Source: Lachnospiraceae bacterium (GTDB lineage: Bacteria > Bacillota > Clostridia > Lachnospirales > Lachnospiraceae). Taken from it: a DNA stretch of 64,000 nt. The stretch lies in contig JAFOEY010000027.1 of the NCBI GenBank assembly GCA_017387565.1, positions 1 to 64,000 of the forward strand, read 5' to 3'. This document shows, one piece after another, positions 7,201 through 15,973 of this stretch (the stretch's first letter is position 1; the number at the start of each line of letters is the position of its first letter). The notes under the pieces were generated by a model. That model was not told where the DNA came from. It did no database searches and saw only the letters and a list, made by a program, of their open reading frames with translations. The position numbers were made by a program, and so were the translations under genes.

Positions 7201-8988
7201 ATGAAAGAGTTAGAATATCCATTTGATTCTGAATATATTTTAAAAAAGAAAAAAAAGATTCGCCGGGAACTTCTGGATACCGACAGGACGTTTTTAAAGA
7301 AAAAAATTGCCGTACTGGGCGGTTCGACCACAAGTGATATTGTAAAAATTCTGGATTTATTTTTATTAAATTATGGGATCATGGCTGAATTTTACGAATC
7401 CGAATACAATCAGTATTATCAGGACGCCATGTTTGATCCGCAGGAACTTTTAGACTTTGCACCGGATCTGATTTTTATCCATACCACCAATCGCAACATC
7501 CGCTTTTATCCGGAAATATCCGATGACGAAAATGTTGTTTCCGAGAAGTTAGCCAATGTTTACCATGAGTTTGAAGATATGTGGGAGCATCTGTCCGAGC
7601 GCTACCACTGCCCCATTATTCAAAATAATATGGAACTGCCTTCCTATCGTCTGCTCGGCAATGAGGATTGTGCTAATCCGCACGGTCGCACCAATTTCAT
7701 TTTAAAGTTAAATGATTTATTTCATCAATATGCAGATAAGCATGAAAGCTTTTATATTCACGATATTCTGTCTTTATCTGCCGGCTATGGTCTGGATGCC
7801 TGGTCAGATCCATTCTACTGGCATATGTACAAGTATGCTTTGTGCGTTCCTGCCATTCCCACCTTTGCTTATAATCTGTCACATATTATCAAGGCAATTT
7901 ACGGGATGAACAAAAAGGCGTTTGTTCTGGATCTGGACAACACGCTCTGGGGCGGTATCGTTGGCGACGATGGTATGGAAAATCTGGAATTGGGCCAGGA
8001 AACATCCATCGGTCAGGCATATTGTGAATTCCAGTCCTATTTGAAAGCACATAAAGACATGGGTGTATTACTAAATATCAGTTCCAAAAACGAAGAAGAA
8101 AATGCTCTTTCCGGTCTGTCTCATCCGGACAGTATTTTGAAAAAAGAAGATTTTATTGTTATCAAAGCTAACTGGGAACCTAAAAGCATGAATACTGCTG
8201 CTATAGCAAAAGAATTGAACATTTTGGAAAGCAGTCTGGTATTTGTCGATGACAATCCCGCTGAAAGAGAAATTATCCAAAAGCAACTTCCATCTGTTGC
8301 AGTTCCGGAAATTACTTCTGTTGATCAGTATATTCGTCAGATTGACAAACACGGTTATTTTGAAGTTCTAAAATTATCCAAGGATGATCTGAATCGAAGC
8401 AATATGTATAAGGCAAATGCGGAGCGAAATGCTACTATTCAATCATTTGATAATTATGAAGACTATTTAAAATCGCTGGAAATGAAGGCTGTGATTGGTC
8501 CGTTCGAGCCCGTTTATTTATCACGAATCGCACAGCTTACAAACAAAAGCAATCAGTTTAACCTGACTACCCGCAGATATACACAGGATGAAATTGCCCA
8601 AGTTTTAGAAGATCCCACGATGCTTTCATTTTACGGAAAACTGGAAGATAAGTTTGGAGATAATGGTGTGGTAACAGTAGCCATTGGTCGTGTAGATGGT
8701 ACCATCTGCCACATGGAACTCTGGCTGATGAGCTGTCGGGTCTTAAAACGTGACATGGAGCTTGCATTATTGGATGAAATCGTAGATACTTGTATCAGGC
8801 ACGGCATCAAAGAAATTCGCGGCTATTATTATAAAACAGCAAAAAATGCCATGGTAAAAGATTTTTATGGTAATAGTTTGGGATTTGAAAAAATATCCGA
8901 TGACGGAGAAAATTCTGTATGGAGTTTTGTAATTCCAAATCATTATGAAAAGCGCAATTGTGTAATTGAGGTTAATTCGATAGAATAA
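7201..8988 (+). CDS. FkbH-like HAD-IIIC family protein with C-terminal GNAT-like domain
   Basis: The 595 aa protein has three parts. An SGNH-like N-terminal domain (about 30-230) includes VLGGSTTSD. A HAD subfamily IIIC core (about 238-360) includes DLDNTLW with Asp244/Asp246, SSKN at 294-297 and VFVDDNP at 347-353. A GNAT-like C-terminal domain (about 425-580) completes it. FkbH relatives take a glyceryl group from 1,3-bisphosphoglycerate, dephosphorylate it and load it on an acyl carrier protein. The ACP gene downstream and MBOAT upstream fit such a carrier-loading role. Many FkbH proteins have Cys where this one has Ser294 (C-SKN), so glyceryl chemistry is uncertain. ATG 7201 is chosen over an earlier in-frame start at 7054, because TGAGGAGC precedes it and the earlier start would overlap the MBOAT gene. 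Confidence 0.88.
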   Translation: MKELEYPFDSEYILKKKKKIRRELLDTDRTFLKKKIAVLGGSTTSDIVKILDLFLLNYGIMAEFYESEYNQYYQDAMFDPQELLDFAPDLIFIHTTNRNIRFYPEISDDENVVSEKLANVYHEFEDMWEHLSERYHCPIIQNNMELPSYRLLGNEDCANPHGRTNFILKLNDLFHQYADKHESFYIHDILSLSAGYGLDAWSDPFYWHMYKYALCVPAIPTFAYNLSHIIKAIYGMNKKAFVLDLDNTLWGGIVGDDGMENLELGQETSIGQAYCEFQSYLKAHKDMGVLLNISSKNEEENALSGLSHPDSILKKEDFIVIKANWEPKSMNTAAIAKELNILESSLVFVDDNPAEREIIQKQLPSVAVPEITSVDQYIRQIDKHGYFEVLKLSKDDLNRSNMYKANAERNATIQSFDNYEDYLKSLEMKAVIGPFEPVYLSRIAQLTNKSNQFNLTTRRYTQDEIAQVLEDPTMLSFYGKLEDKFGDNGVVTVAIGRVDGTICHMELWLMSCRVLKRDMELALLDEIVDTCIRHGIKEIRGYYYKTAKNAMVKDFYGNSLGFEKISDDGENSVWSFVIPNHYEKRNCVIEVNSIE

Positions 8989-9123
8989 ACAGATGTGATG
9001 CCCGATAATACACAGATAAGCAGCAATTGCGAAAAAAGCAAATCACTAAAAATGATTGCAAAATATGTAATTGCCGATTCGGAACTAAAAATATAGAACA
9101 ATATAATGAAAGAGGAAATGCAT

Positions 9124-9363
9124 ATGACCAGAGAAGAAGTTTTTGAAAAATTAAATGAAGTATTTCAGGATGTTTTCGACGATGAGGAAATTACCGTCAA
9201 CGATGAAACAACGGCAGATGATATTGAGGACTGGGACAGCCTTGAACATATCAATCTGATTGTGGCTGTGGAAAATTGTTTCGGCATCAAGTTCAACATG
9301 GGCGAAGTAACCACCATGAAAAATGTCGGTGCCATGGTTGATTTAATTTTGAGTCGGATTTAA
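9124..9363 (+). CDS. Acyl carrier protein
   Basis: The 79 aa acidic helical protein has the phosphopantetheine attachment motif DWDSLEHI, with Ser39 as the modified residue. It carries the thioester in the cytoplasm. Its place at the end of the SGNH-MBOAT-FkbH run argues for a dedicated carrier, analogous to DltC, rather than the fatty-acid ACP. No fatty-acid genes are nearby. ATG 9124 has AGAGG eight bases upstream; in-frame ATGs at 9106 and 9118 are less well placed. The 135-bp gap before it has no evident terminator. A strong terminator follows. Confidence 0.9.
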   Translation: MTREEVFEKLNEVFQDVFDDEEITVNDETTADDIEDWDSLEHINLIVAVENCFGIKFNMGEVTTMKNVGAMVDLILSRI

Positions 9364-9412
9364 TATATTCCAACGTTGATAACATACACTGCATGAATTT
9401 CATATCTAATTT

Positions 9413-9473
9413 AAGAAATCCCTCCTGCAATTCAGGGCATTTAGCCTTATATACAGGAGGGATTCTTGTTTTT
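9413..9473 (+). terminator. Rho-independent terminator after the ACP gene
   Basis: AAGAAATCCCTCCTG (9413-9427) pairs with CAGGAGGGATTCTT (9454-9467) and is followed by GTTTTTC. It closes the yuiD-to-ACP run of + strand genes. Confidence 0.88.
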
Positions 9474-9749
9474 CTATGCAATCTTTTCCGATACATGCTC
9501 TAACTCATAAAGCATCTCAGGATCGATATCAATACATGTTTGTGTATCTCTATTTCCGGATACATCCCATGCCAATGTATCATTCAATATCGTACAGGAA
9601 TTCATAAAAAAATCCTTATTATTAAGTGGCTCAAATACTTTTTTTGAAAGTAAAGGCTTTACATCATAGCATACAATTTTACCATCTTCAAAATATACAT
9701 ATACTTTATAATCTTCACAAGGAACAACCTGAACTATATTATGAAACAT
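9474..9749 (-). CDS. DUF2442-type small protein
   Basis: The 91 aa protein has the DUF2442 pattern: an N-terminal beta-rich part with EDYKVYVYFEDGKIVCYDVKP, a middle segment containing FEPL and FFMNSC, and a C-terminal DIDPEMLYE. Members are often found next to DUF4160 proteins in toxin-antitoxin-like pairs, but no such partner is adjacent here. A GGTGGT site precedes the ATG. It lies 18 bp downstream of the GT2 gene at 9768-10748 and may be read from the same transcript. Function is unknown. Confidence 0.75.
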   Translation of the reverse strand: MFHNIVQVVPCEDYKVYVYFEDGKIVCYDVKPLLSKKVFEPLNNKDFFMNSCTILNDTLAWDVSGNRDTQTCIDIDPEMLYELEHVSEKIA

Positions 9750-9767
9750 AATACCACCACATTCTCT

Positions 9768-10748
9768 TTAATTATCATTATTTGTTTCTATGCTACTTGC
9801 ACCGGAAGGACCGTCCCCAGCGTCATCTTTCCCCTTGACAACATCAATCAGATACGGCGGTCTGTTTCTGGAGGCATCCAGCGCACGCCAGACATATTCT
9901 CCTAAAATTCCCATCATTAACATCATGCATCCAAAAGAAAACAGCACAACGCACATCAGGGAAGCCCATCCTAAAATAGGCGTACCCACGGTAAATTTCT
10001 CAACCAGTACACAAATCATCCAGATAACCGATGCCACAAAAAACAGTACACCCATTGTGGACATGAAACGGATAGGAAAATAAGAAAAACTGAGCATGGA
10101 ATCCATTGCCAGTTTTATTTTTTTGGACAAGGTCCAACGTGACACGCCGACTTCACGGTCTTTCCGATGAAAATATACATGATCCGTCTGAAATCCTGCC
10201 CACAGAACCTGCAAAGTCAGGGACGAATTCTTTTCATCCAACAGTTCCAAAACCTGAATCACCTGACGGTCCAACAGGTAACAGTCGCATCCTCCAACAG
10301 GCATCTTGTCATTAACCAGTTTATGAATAATATGATAATACATGCTGGCAAAAAACTTTTTAACCGGATTTTCATCACGGGAAGAACGAACCGCCAATAC
10401 AACTTTATTGCCTTTTTTCCAGCTCTCGTACATATCCAGAATGATTTCACTGTCTTCCTGTAAATCCGCCTGCTTAGTCACAGCGCAATCCCCGGTACAA
10501 ACTGACAACCCGGCCAAAAGTGCCGCATGTTCACCAAAATTTCTGGAAAGCTTTACACATTGTGTATGACCATCCATTTCCCTTATCTGATTCATGATTT
10601 CCCATGAATTGTCACCGGAGCCGTCATCCACAAATACCAACTCGTAATCCCCAAGCTTATCAAGGATTTTTTCTTTCATATCCTCATATAAAAGCATCAG
10701 GGTATCTGAATTATAATAAACCGGAACAACGATTGAAATTTTACTCAT
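9768..10748 (-). CDS. GT2 glycosyltransferase, GtrB-like polyprenyl-phosphate sugar synthase
   Basis: The N-terminal GT-A domain (about residues 1-225) has VVPVYYNSD, FVDDGSGDNS and the NFGEHAALLAG block typical of the GtrB/DPM1-like branch. Two membrane helices follow (about 232-258 and 265-292), as in GtrB. These enzymes transfer a sugar from a nucleotide donor to undecaprenyl phosphate at the inner face of the membrane. The start overlaps the FdtA-like gene by 8 bp, so translation is coupled. The transferred sugar may therefore be the 3-amino-3,6-dideoxyhexose made by the FdtA/FdtB-like enzymes, which is an inference from gene order. Confidence 0.88.
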   Translation of the reverse strand: MSKISIVVPVYYNSDTLMLLYEDMKEKILDKLGDYELVFVDDGSGDNSWEIMNQIREMDGHTQCVKLSRNFGEHAALLAGLSVCTGDCAVTKQADLQEDSEIILDMYESWKKGNKVVLAVRSSRDENPVKKFFASMYYHIIHKLVNDKMPVGGCDCYLLDRQVIQVLELLDEKNSSLTLQVLWAGFQTDHVYFHRKDREVGVSRWTLSKKIKLAMDSMLSFSYFPIRFMSTMGVLFFVASVIWMICVLVEKFTVGTPILGWASLMCVVLFSFGCMMLMMGILGEYVWRALDASRNRPPYLIDVVKGKDDAGDGPSGASSIETNNDN

Positions 10749-11163
10749 GTTGTTTTACTTCCTTTATAAATTCTTCGTAATCGCGAATGTACTCTTCCCC
10801 ATCATAATGCTCACTGGCAAGTACCAGTAATACCGAATCCGGTGAAAAATCATACATGTCTTTCCAAACCATCGTCTTGAGATACAGTCCCATACGCGGC
10901 TTGTTCAATTCAATGATTTCTGTCTCATAACCATTGTCAACCTTCACCTTGCTTGTCCCACTGACATTAATCAGTACAAACTCAGTCTTGCGGTTTGCAT
11001 GCTGTCCACGAATCACTTCATCGTCCGAACCATACATGTAAAACACGCGCTTAATGGCAAAAGGCACATCCATGCCATCTCCTTCAGCAACCACCAGATT
11101 GCCTCGTTCATCACCATATTCATTAAAATTAATGATTTCGTATAATTCACTTAGTTTTTTCAT
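10741..11163 (-). CDS. dTDP-4-keto-6-deoxyglucose 3,4-ketoisomerase-like cupin (FdtA/QdtA/WxcM type)
   Basis: This small cupin of 140 aa has the family signature IRGQHANRKTEFVLINVSG (about residues 51-69) and a C-terminal DSVLLVLASEHYDGEEYIRDYEEF. FdtA and QdtA move the keto group of dTDP-4-keto-6-deoxyglucose from C4 to C3. The DegT-type aminotransferase encoded upstream on the same strand would then aminate C3, giving dTDP-Fuc3N or dTDP-Qui3N. The sequence does not let me decide the stereochemistry. The acetyltransferase that usually completes this pathway is not recognisable nearby. Confidence 0.85.
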   Translation of the reverse strand: MKKLSELYEIINFNEYGDERGNLVVAEGDGMDVPFAIKRVFYMYGSDDEVIRGQHANRKTEFVLINVSGTSKVKVDNGYETEIIELNKPRMGLYLKTMVWKDMYDFSPDSVLLVLASEHYDGEEYIRDYEEFIKEVKQHE

Positions 11164-11184
11164 AGATTCTCACTTTTATAAAAA

Positions 11185-11262
11185 ATTATTCAAAATAGTG
11201 TACTATCATCGATATTATTCAAATTACCTGCACTATCATTATTGATATTACTCAAAAATAAT
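11185..11262. repeat. Degenerate tandem repeat of about 30 bp
   Basis: ATTATTCAAA-type blocks start at 11185, 11214 and 11247, each followed by an ACTATCAT...GAT block. The array lies in the 186-bp gap between the aminotransferase and isomerase genes, which are otherwise expected to be cotranscribed. Confidence 0.6.
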
Positions 11263-11349
11263 AAAAAAAGTTTTTAATGTTCGTTTTCATCTGCAATCAT
11301 ATTTGAGCCTTTATCAACTGACAATAACACAAATCATTCATCATAATAA

Positions 11350-12441
11350 CTAAAATGCATTGATCGCATCAATGACGTAATCCTGCTCTTCTTTGGTCAT
11401 CCCATTATACATTGGAATTGACAGAACCTCATTTGCCAAAGTCTCAGTAATCGGAAAATCGCCTTCCCTAAAACCAAGATAACGGTAAGCCTCTGCTAAA
11501 TGCGGCGGAATCGGATAATGGATGATGGTTCCGATTTCTTTTTCATTAAGATATGCAATCAGACGGTCTCTATCTTTACAACGGATCACAAACTGATGAT
11601 ACACATGCGTTGCTCCATCAAGCAACTTCGGTAATGTAATCTTATCGTTGTGCAATTCTGCCAGATAGCGAGCTCCGATTGCCTGTTTCTCAGCAGTCAG
11701 CTCGTCCATATGTGACAAACGCACCCGCAAAAGCCCTGCCTGCAATTCATCCAGTCTGGAATTTGTTCCGACAACTTTGTTGTAATATCTTTTTTCACTA
11801 CCGTAATTGCGGTATATTTTCATATCCTTTGCAATATTCTCATCATTAGTTACAATGGCACCACCATCACCAAATGCTCCAAGATTTTTGGACGGATAAA
11901 AGGAAAAACAACCAATATCCCCGAATGTTCCGGTCATCTGTCCACGATAGCAGGCTCCATGAGACTGTGCACAGTCTTCAACCAATCGCAAATGATATTT
12001 TTTGCACAAGGAAACAATCGGCTCCATATTAGACGCCTGGCCATATAAGTGCACAACCAGAATCGCTTTTGTCTTGTCTGTAATCTTTTCTTCTATTTTA
12101 GCCGGATCAATCTGGTAATAATCATCCGGTTCCACAAAAATGGGAGTTGCACCATTGATGGTAATCCCCATAACGCTGGCGATGTAGGTATTACCCTGCA
12201 CGATAACTTCATCACCCTCGCCTATACCAAGTACGCGAAATGCAAGCCAAAGCGCATCCAATCCGCTTGCCAGACCAACACAGTATTTTGCCCCGGTATA
12301 TGCAGCAAATTCTTCCTCAAAAGAAGAAACTTCCTTTCCGAGTACATACCAACCGCTACGCAATACTTCTAAAGCCTTATTCTCAAATTCATCCTGATAC
12401 TGAAAAAATCCCCGGTCCATCCGGTTTGGCATAATCTTCAT
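11350..12441 (-). CDS. DegT/DnrJ/EryC1-family sugar aminotransferase (FdtB-like)
   Basis: This PLP-dependent aminotransferase of 363 aa is from the family that converts keto-sugar nucleotides to amino sugars. The internal aldimine lysine is Lys185 in SFYPSKNLGAFGDGGA. VEDCAQSHGA (155-164) and GLASGLDALWLA (57-68) are typical cofactor-pocket motifs. GTGAGG precedes the ATG, and a good promoter lies at 12565-12593. Adjacent to an FdtA-like ketoisomerase, it most likely acts at C3 of a dTDP-6-deoxy-3-ketohexose. The product sugar would be used by the GT2 enzyme at the end of this three-gene run. Confidence 0.9.
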   Translation of the reverse strand: MKIMPNRMDRGFFQYQDEFENKALEVLRSGWYVLGKEVSSFEEEFAAYTGAKYCVGLASGLDALWLAFRVLGIGEGDEVIVQGNTYIASVMGITINGATPIFVEPDDYYQIDPAKIEEKITDKTKAILVVHLYGQASNMEPIVSLCKKYHLRLVEDCAQSHGACYRGQMTGTFGDIGCFSFYPSKNLGAFGDGGAIVTNDENIAKDMKIYRNYGSEKRYYNKVVGTNSRLDELQAGLLRVRLSHMDELTAEKQAIGARYLAELHNDKITLPKLLDGATHVYHQFVIRCKDRDRLIAYLNEKEIGTIIHYPIPPHLAEAYRYLGFREGDFPITETLANEVLSIPMYNGMTKEEQDYVIDAINAF

Positions 12442-12564
12442 AATGCATCCTCACTTCGTCCTGCCAAATTATGGTAAATATCTATCATAACTCTATCGTG
12501 AAATACAATTCTTATATTCTTCTTCATACACAAATCACGATGAATGTGCATAAAGTTACCTTCT

Positions 12565-12593
12565 ATTTTACCATTAGAGAAATGACTCGTCAA
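12565..12593 (-). promoter_or_regulatory. Promoter of the amino-sugar operon
   Basis: On the - strand, TTGACG and TAAAAT are 17 bp apart. The predicted start is near 12558, giving a leader of about 115 nt that contains the inverted pair ATCGTGA/TCACGAT. The promoter lies a few bases beyond the stop codon of the ATPase gene. Confidence 0.75.
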
Positions 12594-12596
12594 ACT

Positions 12597-13949
12597 CTAC
12601 AGACACATAGTCATATAAATCGGAATATATAATATTTCATCCTCAAACTTTAGATCTTTTGTATAAATAATATATTTATCCTGAAGTTTAATGGGATATT
12701 TTTTTGCTAAATTATCAAAAGATTTATGCGTCCGATAACCGGAGGATTTTACTTCTATGGGACAAATTTTCTTCTTTTTTATCATCAAAAAATCCAGCTC
12801 ATACTTTTTCTCTTTGACAGTTCCTTCTTCCTGATACATAAACTCATGAAAATATAATTGATGTCCGGATGCGCGAAGCATTTGCGCTACTATATTTTCC
12901 ATAATCATACCCTGATTAATACCTAATCTATCGAAAATCAAAGCCTTGTAAATATCTTCTTCTGTTGTATCCTGATTTCTCATAATCTGCGAAACCAACA
13001 GTCCGGTATCACCCATATACAACTTAAAATTGCTCCGGTCTGCATACAATTCCAATGCAACTTCCGGATACGTTACATTGATACACTCATTTCCAATCAT
13101 AGATTCTGCAATAAAATTAACCGCATCTACGTAATTTTGATACCTCGCATTACGATTCACAAGAGAAAATTTAAAATGTGAATTTTTGTTTTCTAACTGT
13201 TCCGGAATTGTTTTATATATGACAGACGCACTTTCCTTATTTTCATCATCATATTTAGCCAGATCTTCTTCATACAAATCAAGAATTGTCCTTTTTACAA
13301 AATCTATCTGTTCATATGTTTTTCCTTCAACAAACGCTTCCACTGCCTGTGGCATTCCTCCAACCGCGATATAAGTTCGAAACACATTCATCACTTTACG
13401 ATGTACCAAATCTCCCAGGGGGGTCCGCTTGTCAAATGCCTCCCGAATAACATTTCCTGTGATTTCATCTCCGTTTGCCCACAAAAATTCTTCAAAATCC
13501 ATGGGAAACATTTTAATCCGATATTCCTCTGATGGTATCAAGATATCCTTTACATTTTTTCGAATGGATATCAAGGAACCTGTTTCAATATAATCATATC
13601 TGCCATCTGCAACCAGATATTTTATAGCCTGTCTTGCTTGTGGGAAAAATTGCACTTCATCAAAAATAATCAAGCATTTTTTTCCCTTTAAAGACCTTCC
13701 TTTTATCAAAAACAAATTCCGAAAAAATACATCCATATCTCCAATATATTCAATAAAAACATTCTTAACATCCTTGCTCTCTTTTGCAAAATCAAGAATC
13801 ATATAGTCATCGTATTCATTTTTTGCGAATTCCTCAACTATCGTACTTTTTCCAATTCTTCGAGCACCTTCAATTAACAGAGCTGTTTTTCCTTCCGAAA
13901 TATTTTTCCATTCACGTATTTTATTATATATCTTTCTTTTAAAAACCAT
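12597..13949 (-). CDS. AAA-like ATPase with DUF4143 domain
   Basis: The N-terminal P-loop domain has Walker A GARRIGKST (residues 28-36, Lys34) and Walker B CLIIFDEVQ. The C-terminal DUF4143 part includes YELDFLMIKKKKICPIEVKSS, an Asp...Glu-x-Lys pattern like the PD-(D/E)XK nuclease-type fold. These 400-450 aa proteins are common, often horizontally spread and poorly characterised; some are suspected components of defence or toxin-antitoxin-like systems. It has no glycan role that I can support and looks like an insertion between the amino-sugar and flippase genes. The C-terminus ends close to the promoter of the next operon. Confidence 0.88.
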   Translation of the reverse strand: MVFKRKIYNKIREWKNISEGKTALLIEGARRIGKSTIVEEFAKNEYDDYMILDFAKESKDVKNVFIEYIGDMDVFFRNLFLIKGRSLKGKKCLIIFDEVQFFPQARQAIKYLVADGRYDYIETGSLISIRKNVKDILIPSEEYRIKMFPMDFEEFLWANGDEITGNVIREAFDKRTPLGDLVHRKVMNVFRTYIAVGGMPQAVEAFVEGKTYEQIDFVKRTILDLYEEDLAKYDDENKESASVIYKTIPEQLENKNSHFKFSLVNRNARYQNYVDAVNFIAESMIGNECINVTYPEVALELYADRSNFKLYMGDTGLLVSQIMRNQDTTEEDIYKALIFDRLGINQGMIMENIVAQMLRASGHQLYFHEFMYQEEGTVKEKKYELDFLMIKKKKICPIEVKSSGYRTHKSFDNLAKKYPIKLQDKYIIYTKDLKFEDEILYIPIYMTMCL

Positions 13950-14038
13950 ATTTCAAAATCTCTCTTTCTTACAACTGAACAACAACAGGTCACGGTTATA
14001 CTTAATACATAATTTGTTTTTATTATTTCATATTTTTA

Positions 14039-14219
14039 CGAAAATCACAATTGTTTTTGCTTGTTTTTAACGAAAATCACAAATGTTTTGTTCCCGTTTT
14101 TAACGAAAATCAAAAATGTTATGCGCCGGTTTTCCACGAAAATCAAAAAAGTTGTGCATTGGTTCTTCACAAAAATCAAAAAAGTTACACATTGGTTCTT
14201 CACGAAAATCACAAATGTT
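14039..14219. repeat. 33-bp tandem repeat, about six copies
   Basis: The repeated core ACGAAAATCACAAATG (variants with CAAAAA) recurs at 14039, 14071, 14104, 14137, 14170 and 14203, that is at 32-33 bp intervals. It fills most of the 314-bp gap before the flippase gene. It is open in two forward frames, which explains an apparent 71-residue N-terminal extension of the flippase that I do not accept as coding. Confidence 0.85.
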
Positions 14220-14247
14220 TATTTTTATGGAAAGCTCTTTTTCCTTG

Positions 14248-14256
14248 TGCTATACT
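14248..14256 (+). promoter_or_regulatory. Extended -10 promoter of the flippase gene, possibly leaderless
   Basis: TGCTATACT matches the extended -10 consensus TGnTATAAT in eight of nine positions. The flippase ATG lies only eight bases beyond it, so transcription would start at or next to the start codon. There is no Shine-Dalgarno site before this ATG, and no clear -35 hexamer. Confidence 0.55.
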
Positions 14257-14263
14257 TGAAACT

Positions 14264-15817
14264 ATGAAAACAGTAAGCAAGAGCAAACAAATTATGATTA
14301 ATATGGCAGCCAGCATGGTATCCACTCTGGTCAGCCTTGCGATTAGTTTTGTATTATCGCCGATTATCATTGACAAACTGAATTTTGAAGCATATGGGTT
14401 TTGGACTTTGGCCAATGACTTTGTCAGCTATGCCAATATTGCTGCTATGGCATTAAACTCCATGGCAGGTCGTTTTATTACTGTCAGTCTGACAAAGGGA
14501 GATTATGACAACGCCAACAAGTACTTCAATTCCACCATGTACGCCAATATAGCCATTGTGGCATTTATGTTCCTGCCATGCGTTTTTATTGTGACCTTTT
14601 TAGAGCATCTGGTCAACATTTCATCTGCGCTGATACCGGATGTAAAGCTGTTGTTTGCCCTGACCTTTTTAAACTTTATGGTCACCATTATCAGCACGAC
14701 CTTTTCAACCGCAACATTTGCGGCCAACCGCTTGGACTTGCAGGCATTTAGGACCATCGAATCCCAACTGCTTCGTTCCGCTATATTAGTTATTACCTTT
14801 TTCTTTTTACCAATTCATGTAAGTTACATGGCTCTGGCATCTGTCATTGCAACCACTTACATGTTGATTTCGTATATTCATTATACAAAGAAATTAATGC
14901 CGCAAATCGAAATCAGTCGTAAGCATTTTTCCATGAAAAAGGTCATTGAAATTCTTTCTGCCGGAGTTTGGAACACCATCATGAGAGCCGGTCAGACTTT
15001 GACAAACGGATTGGATATTCTGATCACCAACCTAATGATTGGCGGCGAAGAGATGGGATATGTCAGCACATCAAAGACCATCGCTGTCGCAATCAACACG
15101 CTTTATGAAACCATTTCAGCCGTCTTTACTCCTTCGCTTACCATCAGTTATGCGAAAGAAAATAAAGAAGAATTATTGCAGGATTTAACTTCTGCCATGA
15201 AAATGACAGGTTTTTTTGCCAACATTCCGCTATGCTTTGTCATAGCATTTGGGATTCCGTTTTATACACTATGGTTGCCTAGAACCGAAATGGCGTCAGA
15301 CCATTCCGTGATTATTATGATTTATCTGTTGACCGTGCTTACGATGTTTGGAACTATCGTCGGCGGTGTCATCAGCCCTTTGTTTAACGTCTATACCGTG
15401 GTCAACAAATTAAAATGGAATTCTTTGATGACTCTGTACATGGGTATCGCCAATACCATTATCGTGTTTATTTTGTTAAAAACTACCAACTTGTATGTCT
15501 ATGCAGTTGCCGGAACATCTACGGTCCTCGGCATCATTAAAAACCTTACGTTTACACCCATGTATGCCGCACATTGTCTTGGCGTTTCGAAGCGTTCCTT
15601 CTATCCGACCATTATCCGATATGTCGTTGTCAGCATTGCTATGTGCGTTGCTTTCTGCGGTCTGTATCTTGTGTTACCTACAACTAACTGGATGTGGCTC
15701 TTTATTGATATTGTCATCTGTGGTGTGACAGGCTCCGTCATCAACATTTTATTCTTATTTGGTCAAAAAGAGCGTGCCATGCTTTTGGATGTTGTAAAGA
15801 AATATGTGAGAAAATAA
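14264..15817 (+). CDS. Wzx-like polysaccharide flippase (MOP superfamily)
   Basis: The 518 aa integral membrane protein has twelve to fourteen predicted hydrophobic segments in the regular spacing of the oligosaccharide/polysaccharide exporter group. It has the usual N-terminal SKSKQIMINMAASMV start and a central GVWNTIMRAGQTLTNGLDILI block. It is expected to flip undecaprenyl-linked glycan intermediates to the outer face. It is the only flippase-like gene seen in this locus. I start it at 14264, where family similarity begins. The longer frame from 14051 only translates the 33-bp repeat. No ribosome site is visible, which fits the leaderless promoter idea. Confidence 0.85.
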   Translation: MKTVSKSKQIMINMAASMVSTLVSLAISFVLSPIIIDKLNFEAYGFWTLANDFVSYANIAAMALNSMAGRFITVSLTKGDYDNANKYFNSTMYANIAIVAFMFLPCVFIVTFLEHLVNISSALIPDVKLLFALTFLNFMVTIISTTFSTATFAANRLDLQAFRTIESQLLRSAILVITFFFLPIHVSYMALASVIATTYMLISYIHYTKKLMPQIEISRKHFSMKKVIEILSAGVWNTIMRAGQTLTNGLDILITNLMIGGEEMGYVSTSKTIAVAINTLYETISAVFTPSLTISYAKENKEELLQDLTSAMKMTGFFANIPLCFVIAFGIPFYTLWLPRTEMASDHSVIIMIYLLTVLTMFGTIVGGVISPLFNVYTVVNKLKWNSLMTLYMGIANTIIVFILLKTTNLYVYAVAGTSTVLGIIKNLTFTPMYAAHCLGVSKRSFYPTIIRYVVVSIAMCVAFCGLYLVLPTTNWMWLFIDIVICGVTGSVINILFLFGQKERAMLLDVVKKYVRK

Positions 15818-15973
15818 ACAGTATTGTATTAAATGCATGATTGATAATAAGTCAAAACAGCAATTTACTATAATGCAAATTATGATACAAGTTATGATGC
15901 AAATATAGATAGAATCAAATAGAAGACTAAATCTAACAAGAATTTTTTAAAGAACAAATATAAAGGAAATATC

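Noticed and set aside
9474-9749. DUF2442 protein as half of a toxin-antitoxin pair
   Set aside because: No DUF4160 or other toxin-like partner is adjacent; both neighbours are the ACP terminator and a glycosyltransferase gene.
14051-14263. 71-residue N-terminal extension of the flippase
   Set aside because: It translates only the 33-bp tandem repeat, is not like flippase N-termini, and lacks a ribosome site. A good extended -10 lies inside it.
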